From Trichoplax sp. H2 (Eukaryota > Placozoa > Uniplacotomia > Trichoplacea): a DNA stretch of 64,000 bases. The translations under genes and the position numbers were made by a program. The notes beneath the pieces were generated by a model, which had not been told where the DNA came from, searched no databases, and was given only the letters and a program-made list of their open reading frames with translations. Positions 53,262 to 64,000 of this stretch are shown here, one piece after another. The stretch spans positions 744,001 through 808,000 of the forward strand of contig NOWV01000003.1 of NCBI GenBank assembly GCA_003344405.1, given 5' to 3'. Each line of letters opens with the position of its first letter. Position 1 is the first letter of the stretch.

Positions 53262-54378
53262 TGGGCAAAGGAAAAGCAAGGTAAGATTGTTTTTTATCTC
53301 TCATTTAGACCTAGAGATGACTTGATAATTTTCCTGTACTATATTCGTCATACCTGAGCATACCGTACAGTACTGTGTAACGTATGCAAGCTGCTGTACC
53401 ATGAGATACAGTTGTGCATAATGAACTACGCGTAATGTGGTATTGCAATAAACGATCTACGAAGTTACAGCAAGTATTTATCTAGCTATAATCTGTTTTA
53501 CCTGGTTACCGGTTATTGCTCTGACAACAAGTCTTATATACTGCAAAAAACGTCAATTACAGTATCAAATACCGGGGATGTCCTTGTAATTATTTGTGCA
53601 CACGTACAGTAATAACATACGCCAATTCTAACACTTATTATCAATGAATGTGAAGATTTAACGAAATGATTGCATTAATAGTGAAATCTTGGAAAATTCA
53701 TCCTTGATTTAAGACTATGTTATTATTAGTCATAATTAGGTTTTCTCTACTTATAATTATTACCAAAAAATCTAAGGCATATGCAACGGTTTAATGTAGC
53801 AGTTATTTTACGCCTTTAATACACTTGTATTTGCATTTGTACCGTAGTATTCGCAATTATATAATATAATTAATCAAACCGTGGTATTTATGTGCATTAA
53901 ATTATTTTATAGATAATTAATTAAATTTTTCAATACGAATTGAGAAAGTAAACCTTTCTCTCACTTTTCTATAGAACTATAATTGTCAGATTAATGAGTG
54001 CTGCTGGTACTGGATTCTTTTATACAATGAGGAGGCCAAGGACAAGAGATAAGATGATACTTCGTAAATACGATCCGATAGGTGAGAAAGATCGCATAAT
54101 TATATAATTAGTCAATGTTATTGAGTTACACCCTAGCATCAGCATTTATCTTTTGTGATGTTTAGTGGTAGCCTTCTATTAAACAATAATATAGTTAATA
54201 TTTATTTACACTAGTTTATTCTAAGGGGTTTAGTGACGAATTTTTAGAATCGATGTCTACCATAAGTTCATAACTATATGTTATGCCTAACAATATTCCC
54301 TTCTTATGCTCTATTTAAAATTTGTTTATTTCTGTAGTTAAGCAGCATGTCCTCTTTGTAGAAACTAAGAAGAAATAA
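53262..54378 (+). CDS. MRPL33: Mitochondrial large ribosomal subunit protein bL33m
   Basis: This is the small mitochondrial ribosomal protein L33. Exons 53975-54081 and 54338-54378 read [20 protein letters not shown], then [13 protein letters not shown], then [14 protein letters not shown]-stop. They align along their length with the human protein (ILVRMVSEAGTGF ... [25 protein letters not shown]). An upstream exon ending at 53280 (GKGKA, then AG before GTAAGA) joins in phase and matches the usual KSKSKN stretch. Its beginning (acceptor near 53261) and the ATG exon could not be fixed, so the start given is the first supported base. Starting at the internal ATG (53993) is possible but would lose the conserved IVR. 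GTACW words occur inside intron 1 (53363-53377). Confidence 0.88.
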
Positions 54379-55056
54379 TATGGGATACTTGATATAATTG
54401 AGCAAATGCCTTACGTGCCGTATATAGCACAAAATTAGCTGTCCTTACCAGCAAAGAGAGGAAATACCTCATATTTCTTCTTACTCTAATAGCTTGTATT
54501 GTATTGCCTGTCACTAAGGCATATTAGGTGAGCAATTAAAGCTGCCAGTATCACTCGGTTTCATGTGATATAGTTATCGCCAAGATTGTATATTAGCAAA
54601 CAGCATTTTGTATTACGATTTTTCGAAGAATTGTCAAATGACCAAATTAATATCTTCGTTAAATTGAATTTGCACAATTAATAAAGATCCGTATTTAAAA
54701 TATATCTAAATTTTATGAGTTAAATCAGCAAAAATCGCTTGATCTTGTTAAGACAACAGATGTAAATTAAACAAAGCGATATAAATTAGCTGTAATTTAT
54801 ACATTCTGAGTATGATAATATACTGTGAAAGCGCAATGTTTCATATACGTACTTTTGTATATGTTCGTTTTAACATAGGAAAAGGCTATATCATAACGCG
54901 AGTCTTCTATTATGATCAGTCAGAATCGATACCATTGAACATCCACAGCAGTAACTTTACTATTAATAGATCAAGAAATAAGTTCTACTGTTGCTTTTGT
55001 ACTGCAGTAACACGAGATCACTTTAGTCATTTCGATGTCGATGTTATAATTCGCAG
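54379..55056. other. Convergent intergenic region MRPL33 / RBKS
   Basis: AT-rich 3' flanks. An 83-codon open frame at 54812-55063 overlaps the RBKS stop and has no recognisable content. No repeat cluster. Confidence 0.5.
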
Positions 55057-57554
<2,498 letters not shown>

Positions 57555-57571
<17 letters not shown>

Positions 57572-57812
57572 GCAAATTGAGTCACTAAATACAGTAATTT
57601 AAAATAAGGAACGAAGAACAAAAGTCCTTGCAGTGTAGATGTACTTTTAGATACTGTACTGTACTGTACCTCTAGGCGGGCCTCTACTGTACTGTACACA
57701 GGTCTAGTGTACTGTACAGTACTGTACGGTACAGTCGCAAATACACATCGTAAATATAGTACAGTACAGTACTGTACAGTATGACAACTATACTGTACAC
57801 TGTACAGTAGAT
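57555..57812 (+). repeat. Duplicated segment A (left copy)
   Basis: It contains the RBKS start region and the first GTACW run. It matches 58155-58431 with a few substitutions and different repeat counts. Confidence 0.9.
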
Positions 57813-57990
57813 CATACGAGTTCTTTATAGTTAATAATATCTCAGTTGAGAGAGGGGGTAACCAATGATTCAAACAACCTTCGCTATACTTTACTGTACT
57901 CGTACTGATATGGTCTTCTGTACAGTGTACAGTACAGAAGACCACAGGTTCTGTACTGAACCGTACAGTACATTTGTTCTGTGCAGTATT
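57652..57990. repeat. (GTACW)n cluster, 5' flank of RBKS
   Basis: Repeat runs at 57652-57680, 57700-57735, 57757-57809 and 57890-57990 start about 80 bp upstream of the RBKS ATG. Confidence 0.85.
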
Positions 57991-58134
57991 GTACGTCACA
58001 CCGGTCCCTAATGAGTATGACGTGGCCTGAAGCATAAGCGAATGACTAATGACGCATCGCATTATGGATGATCGTATGTTTAGTATTTTTACGGTCACCG
58101 TACAAGAGGTTTAGTATGTACTGTACTAAATATG
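57829..58134 (+). repeat. Duplicated segment B (left copy)
   Basis: It begins AGTTAATAATATCTCAG and ends CTAAATATG at the gap. It matches 59337-59623 closely, with small length differences in the repeat portions. Confidence 0.9.
57911..57944. repeat. Near-perfect 34-bp hairpin, copy 1
   Basis: TGGTCTTCTGTAC is followed 8 bases later by its exact reverse complement GTACAGAAGACCA. The loop itself is made of repeat words. The same hairpin is at 59418-59451. Confidence 0.8.
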
Positions 58135-58154
58135 NNNNNNNNNNNNNNNNNNNN
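58135..58154. other. Assembly gap of exactly 20 N
   Basis: Second 20-N placeholder. The sequence after it restarts within segment A, inside the RBKS first exon. Confidence 0.98.
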
Positions 58155-58431
58155 CTTTCGCTCGCCATCATGCAAATTGAGTCACTAATTACAGTAATTT
58201 AAAATAAGGAACGAAGAACAAAAGTCCTTACAGTGTAGATGTACTTTTAGATACTGTACTGTACCTCTAGGCGGGCCTCTACTGTACTGTACTGTACAGT
58301 ACAGTACTGTACACAGGTCCAGTGTACTGTACTGTACGGTACAGTCGCAAATACACATCGTAAATATACAGTACTGTACTGTACAGTACAGTACTGTATG
58401 ACTACTATACTGTACACTGTACTGTAAGTTC
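58155..58431 (+). repeat. Duplicated segment A (right copy)
   Basis: It opens CTTTCGCTCGCCATCATGC, the reverse complement of RBKS codons 1-6 and leader, then repeats the same GTACW-rich 5' flank seen at 57555-57812. Confidence 0.9.
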
Positions 58432-58666
58432 AATATTTGCTAACGAGCTTTACTAACTGTTTTACATGGTACAGTATAGCTGCTAGATTCCAAATTTCTA
58501 CGACGGAATTAATTACATTTATTGCCGCTGCGTTATTTGTCAATTTGCTACCTCTATGTATATAAATAAAATTTCTAAGCACATCACCGTTTGTTGGTAA
58601 AAATTCTATCGGGTTACCAAGTAGCCATAGATCAGTTTTAGAGCGTAATTGCTGAACTGTAGCCAT
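58430..58666 (-). CDS. Unrecognised 78-residue open frame, possibly transposon-derived
   Basis: The frame reads MATVQQLRSKTDLWLLG, then PIEFLPTNGDVLRNFIYIH, KLTNNAAAINVINSVVEIWN and HVKQLVKLVSKY. The pattern LPTNGDVLR, then AA, then EIWN, then HVKQLV recalls the N-terminal part of uncharacterised multicopy proteins in invertebrate genomes that look transposon-associated. That is memory-based and weak. It sits in a segment that one of two overlapping contigs lacks. The first 21 codons recur three more times upstream as part of the tandem repeat. Confidence 0.4.
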   Translation of the reverse strand: MATVQQLRSKTDLWLLGNPIEFLPTNGDVLRNFIYIHRGSKLTNNAAAINVINSVVEIWNLAAILYHVKQLVKLVSKY

Positions 58667-59154
58667 GTAAAATATTTTATAATTTATTTAACTGTTGTCA
58701 TGTAGCATGTACTTAATAATCCGCCAAAATACAGTACGCAAGATTCTATCGGGTGGCCAAGTAGCCATAGATCAGTTTTAGAGCGTAATTGCTGAACTGT
58801 AGCCATGTAAAATTTTTTATAATTTAACTGTTGTCATGTAGCATGTACGTAATAATCCGCCAAAGTACAGTACGCAAGATTCTATCGGGTGGCCAAGTAG
58901 CCATAGATCAGTTTTAGAGCGTAATTACTGAACTGTAGCCATGTAAAATATTTTATAATTTAACTGTTGTCATGTAGTATGTACGTAATAATCCTCTAAA
59001 GTACAGTACGCAAGATTCTATCGGGTGGCCAAGTAGCCATAGATCAGTTTTAGAGCGTAATTGCTAAACCGTAGCCATGTAAAATTAATTTTTTATTATA
59101 ATTTAACTGTTGTCATGTAGCATGTACGTAATAATCCCCCAAAATACAGTACGC
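58603..59154 (-). repeat. Four-copy tandem repeat of 136-140 bp carrying a start codon
   Basis: Copies start at about 58603, 58743, 58879 and 59015 (periods 140, 136, 136). Each holds, on the minus strand, an upstream flank with TACTGTA words, an ATG (58666, 58806, 58942, 59078) and about 21 codons of the frame MATVQQLRSKTDLW. Only the 58603 copy continues into the longer open frame; the others run on into the next repeat and stop. Confidence 0.9.
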
Positions 59155-59336
59155 ATGTCCGATATCCCAAAACGAAAGAAATTGCGCTGGACAGTACGTG
59201 GCGCGTACAGTATTTCAGTCCGTCAAAAACAAACGGCCGAATTTAGAATATCTGTTGGACGTTGCGTCAATTCGCCTTGCGCGAGTACTAAAAGTGCGTA
59301 AATTGACAAAATTTTTCAATATTATCGGTGTGTAAT

Positions 59337-59623
59337 AGTTAATAATATCTCAGTTGAGAGAGGGGGTAACCAATGATTTAAACAACCTTCGCTATACTGT
59401 ACTGTACTGTACTCGTATGGTCTTCTGTACAGTGTACAGTACAGAAGACCACAGGTTCTGTACTGAACCGTACAGTACTGTACGTCACACCGGTCCCTAA
59501 TGAGTATGACGTGGCCTGAAGCATAAGCGAATGACTAATGACGCATCGCATTATGGATGATCGTATGTTTAGTATTTTTACGGTCACCGTACAAGAGGTT
59601 TAGTATGTACTGTACTAAATATG
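59337..59623 (+). repeat. Duplicated segment B (right copy)
   Basis: Same sequence as 57829-58134, with single-base changes and a shorter GTACW stretch. After CTAAATATG it continues into unique sequence, whereas the left copy stops at the gap. Confidence 0.9.
59418..59451. repeat. Near-perfect 34-bp hairpin, copy 2
   Basis: Identical to 57911-57944; part of the right copy of segment B. Confidence 0.8.
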
Positions 59624-59972
59624 ATACTGAATCTATATACAGTACAGTACATTATGCACTTCTACAGTATCATACTGCACTGTACTGTCTCGCATGGCAA
59701 ATTCAGTTTAAATTTACCTCGCTAACGTCATTTTTCCCCAATTTTAGTTTCTGAATGGGCAGTACTGTATGTACTGTTCAGCACAGGAACTACTGTAGCA
59801 CCAGCCATGCTGTCACTTTAAGGCACTGTCTGTACAAATGCATTACAGTATCTGCCCAGTATAGTATTTTACTGTTATTTACATTTCGTTATCGTCAAGT
59901 TCAAGTTTCAATCAGCCACTCACCCTGTGCTACAGTGATCCGCCAGTTGGATTCTGTACTGTACTGTAGATA
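59598..59972. repeat. Sparse (GTACW)n runs downstream of segment B
   Basis: Short runs at 59606-59616, 59637-59651, 59668-59690, 59759-59780 and 59956-59969. Confidence 0.7.
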
Positions 59973-62900
59973 TAGAATCAGTGAATAAATAAAATCTGAA
60001 GCAGACGATGATAAAATCGGACACCCACTTTTAATCGTAAAGTGTAAACAGTAAGTAGTTACTGCTTCATCAATCGTTTTCGGTGTAGTAAAATTCGTCA
60101 TAGCATCACCATATTTCATTTATCCAACTTCAATTACTTCATCCATCCTTGCTCCTATCAACAATCATCGATTGATTGATTGGATTGATCGTAACATCCA
60201 CCACCCGGTAGGTAACCTCGTTTTTGATATTAGAAAACGCACTAGCCAAACAAGGTAGTTGACTAAATTGACTGTGTCACGTATAGAATTTGAAACGTTA
60301 TACTGCATCAACGTCCACTGTGCAGCATGTTACAAATCGTGTACTAGACTTGGAGAATTTTCTAACCTATAAATATTGCTTAAGTTAGTCGTATGATAGA
60401 TTTCACTGTACAGGACATCGACTAGGTCTACTATTATTTTACTGGCAATCTCTGATGAGAATAAATTCGTCATCTTTGGGTTACGCTTGCTTTTAGATTA
60501 TAGTAGTCGTTCATCCTGAAAAAGATAACGGTGTTTAGTACTGGATTATGTAATGTACATTATACAGTCTACATTTAGGTTGATCATAGTCTTGTAATAT
60601 GGAATAAAAGAATGCTGCACGTAGAACTACTCTAGTTACTGTCCGTAGTTCTACATGTTCTATTGCGATCACACTAACATCACAAATGTGAAGATGAATA
60701 TTATATCAAATTGACTACCCCATTTTCCTTCTTGATTTATACACTGCCTATTAGTTAATGTGTCTTAAAACTATTTTATCCTTGATCTTTCAATCGATCA
60801 GTCCAATCCGATCGACGACACTATAGTCATTACAACGGAAAATTGCTACTTGTAGCTATCGACTTTCCTTTTCAACTTCCTACACTTGGCAACCACTGCT
60901 CTTCAACGTATAGACTTAACAGTTTGTCTCAGTAGTCTCACAATATGGTTAACGAAAGCCTCGAATCGAAGAAGAATAACGGTAAGACTGAATATACTAG
61001 CATAGACCATTATTTGTAAAAGTTTCGCTATTTGATTGAAGATTTAATTTTGCTATTTGGATATTGCAAGTCATTTTAAATATCATCAGTGAATGTTAAC
61101 GTGTTGCATACTGCAATAAGGATGGAATATGAGTAATCCATTTCTAAATCTGATCTTTCTCTATTAATAAATTATTCATGTACGCGAAGTATACTTTCCT
61201 TAATTGCGAGCTTCGATTTTTACTGATTTACCTTGCTATATACTGTATAATTGCATATCATGACGATGAAGTAATACTGACGTAGAGAATATATTACTTT
61301 AACGTAAAACAAAGATATAAATACTATTTATGGTGCAGAAAATCGACTTTTGCTTCGATTAATCTCTCTACGATAGTAGTTCTATAATAACCGTAGATTG
61401 TTATCAGAGATCTATGCATATATATACAATACAGTATTTTGATGCTTAATCCTTTCATTAAATACATATTCATAGTACTGTATGTTATGTGTATAATACT
61501 GTATTTAAAAATCACACAAGTTGAATTCCTATTTTATGGACCGCACTTACCCTTTTTAAGTAAATTAAAAAGAATGAATTACGGTAACAGTCCCCTAAAT
61601 TAAGTATTTACGGCTAACACAATAATCCTGTATTTGCCCATCAGATTTAAAGAAACCACGATTATATCTAACATATAAATTATACTATTAATCAAATACT
61701 GTATAAATGACACAAAAATAGCTACTTACTTCCATGTTACAATGATTCTCGTATTCTTCTGAAAAAGATGAAGCAAATACAGTATTACTTGTGCATTACC
61801 GGCGTATATCTGGATTTTTATTTTTTGGGTTCCGACGAAACAGCTATTATTGTAATGTTTTATGATATTTTCGACTTTCACATTTTATGAATGCAATAGT
61901 GAGAACCAAAGTTTCAGTACTCTAACTAGAACAAACGGTATCGCAATACTGTATTGCTCATCGTTACACCCCTAAAAGTACATGCATAGCAGTGGTTAAT
62001 AACTCTAAAAATGCACCCTTGCGTGCAATTGTGCATCGTATGGAGATTTTCGAGAGAATACGTAGTCTAACATCTGAGAACTCCTTCTTTAATGTTGATA
62101 TTATTTCAAAATGGTAAACGAGAGTACACTCACTTATTATGTTCGCTGTTACTCCTTCAATTAATTACCAGGAACTTCTTACGTGCAAATTTCACAGTTG
62201 CGATTGAATTTCTTTCATCATCTAATCCGACCGTTAGTTATCTCTAATAATCTTCACATCAAATACTGCACAGTAGGTATCTGCGGTACTGTACGTGTAT
62301 AACGTCTGATTATAATTAGTGTTAATAAAGATTTAGCAGATTTAGCAGCATGGTGTGCTTATTGGTTGAATGATACTGTACTTTATTGCCATATTTTCTG
62401 TTATAGACCGTTATTATTAACATTAATCGGTTGACGCAAATCATTACAGATTGTCCTAACATATATTGTAGAACATACAGTATTATTTGAGTAATTACAA
62501 GTACTGAGTGTTCATTTTATTCATCATTATTTATTGATTCACGTATCAGATTATGATAATATCATGATACTCATTCTATACACGAGAACTAAAAATGATG
62601 TAACAATTGAACATTTGCAAATTTTGACTGGTAGTAGTTTTATAGCGCATTTGTTTTGAGTCGTACCACTACATCAATATCTGATTTTGAATGCTTTACC
62701 GTAGACTGTATACAAAGTTTGAGTTCTACTGTACTGTATTGTACAGTATATCGAAGCGCTTTGCAACCACTAATCTTTAATTTGAAATGACAATACGGTT
62801 CTAGTCAAGTTCGTAGGAACTGAAAATCCGTAAAGTGCTACAGAAATTGCCTTACCCTATTCAATGCATAGTACTGTATAGGACTCGTTTCTAATACGAT

Positions 62901-64000
62901 ATGAACCATCATCATTTTATTAAATATAATATATCACCCGTTGATACTATTAGAACCTTTGGCTTGCGTAAATTGCTTACTATTATACTCTAAGGTCTGT
63001 GTAACAGCGATTGATACATCTAAACAATACAAGAAAAGAATTCCAGCAGTAGTCTCCCATGGATCTATGTAATTACACAATATTAATTTGAGATATGATA
63101 ATTAAACCTGACTCGACATCGCTAATAATGAAGATCCAGCGCCTTTTACTCATACTGAATACGCCTGCTTAAGAAAGTGTTATATGTGTCCGATTTTAAA
63201 TACAGTAGATACTTAAAAAGCCTAAATAACAGCACCTTCTGTCAACTCCCGTGATGCGTCATTGATAAAGATAGTGATTGAAAATAACGATTTGTTAAAC
63301 TGCAGATTTATCAGTTTCCTAACTACAGGATAACTAGTAATAAATCCTATGTTTTACCACATAAATATCTATTGCATAGCATCAGTACACGTCAGACACT
63401 TGACTTTACAAATATTCCCTATATTTTAATCGATATTTAATTGCTTTCTCGTAATTTGAGAAATAATTCAATACTTTGTTAATATCAGGATAAATTACGT
63501 ATTATACTACGGTATTGTGTAAAAATTTATGTTATCCAATGAAAGTTTTGTTAATGGTCCTCAAGGATACGAAAGAGCATCGTGCTTAACGATTTAATTG
63601 TAGTCAAGGAATCGGAATGTTATTTATCTACCTTAAGTAATAACCTATAAAAATTACAGTACAGTAAGAATAAATAACAATAAAATTAAATCTAAAGTTT
63701 TATTGGAAAATTATTGATCCTAAAGAATGAGTAACACTATACGTAATAATTATATATAAATTATTCTAACCGTCTCATTTCGTGCCTGTTATGTGTACAA
63801 TATATTTAATTTTAACTCATCAAATTACTTTCTGTTCGACGAATTCACTAAATCTATCGTACAGTGTAGATATCAACCTAATAAAAATAAAAATATGAAA
63901 TTGAAGACGCTACAGTTATCTAAGACGTGCAATAATAAATTTTCTCCCTTTCGATCATAAATATTGCGATCAATCTATAGCATCTAATGATTAGAAAACT
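59973..64000. other. Mostly non-coding tail; one candidate first exon
   Basis: No conserved exon recognised. One candidate first exon on the plus strand, 60945-60981, reads MVNESLESKKNN followed by a strong donor (G then GTAAGA). No partner exon was found before the window ends, so a gene with long introns or one extending beyond the window is possible but unproven. Open frames such as 59901-60119 (-) and 61324-61515 (-) look like chance. Confidence 0.35.

Noticed and set aside
59110-59301. 63-codon plus-strand open frame MSCSMYVIIPQ
   Set aside because: Begins inside the tandem repeat and runs into segment X without partners or recognisable motifs; not supported as a gene.

Overview
The window looks like nuclear DNA of an early-branching animal. 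It is strongly AT-rich. Its genes are split into many exons by mostly short introns (about 70-320 bp, a few longer). It carries animal-type genes: a group A bHLH factor, a C16orf89-like secreted or membrane protein, ACTR10, COX16 and mitochondrial ribosomal proteins. The compact introns and low GC would suit a sponge or perhaps a placozoan. The species is an inference and cannot be fixed from the sequence alone.

Layout: MLH3 (+, 23-4248) converges on a muscle/liver-type glycogen phosphorylase (-, 5038-11470), for which all 22 exons could be placed (844 codons plus stop). Mitochondrial ribosomal protein uS5m/MRPS5 (-, 13768 to about 16015) lies head-to-head with COX16 (+, 17538-18408). A possible 32-residue membrane microprotein (18642-18740) and a single-exon bHLH gene (-, 19931-20485) follow. 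Next comes about 13 kb without a recognisable gene (20.6-33.7 kb), interrupted by a 20-N gap flanked by identical 185-bp copies. ACTR10 (-, 33714-37408) and CEBPZ/NOC1 (+, 37778-44604) are divergent with 369 bp between their start codons. A C16orf89/UPF0764-like gene with a C-terminal membrane anchor (-, 44913-47141), an unrecognised three-exon gene (+, 49141-49900), TMED10 (-, 50993-52112), mitochondrial bL33m/MRPL33 (+, to 54378) and ribokinase RBKS (-, 55057-57571) follow. The last 6.4 kb contains a second 20-N gap with duplicated flanks, a four-copy 136-140 bp tandem repeat, and mostly non-coding sequence.

The most striking non-genic structure is a dispersed pentanucleotide repeat, (GTACW)n with W = A or T. 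It is its own reverse complement and forms quasi-palindromic clusters. Dense clusters lie in the 5' flanks or divergent intergenic regions of glycogen phosphorylase, MRPS5/COX16, the C16orf89-like gene, TMED10/MRPL33 and RBKS. They are essentially absent from the five convergent (3'-to-3') intergenic regions and from coding sequence. No CRISPR, tRNA, rRNA, operon or viral gene was seen. Functionally the genes are housekeeping (mismatch repair, glycogen use, mitochondrial translation, cytochrome oxidase assembly, dynein transport, ribosome biogenesis, ER-Golgi traffic, ribose use) and form no single pathway.
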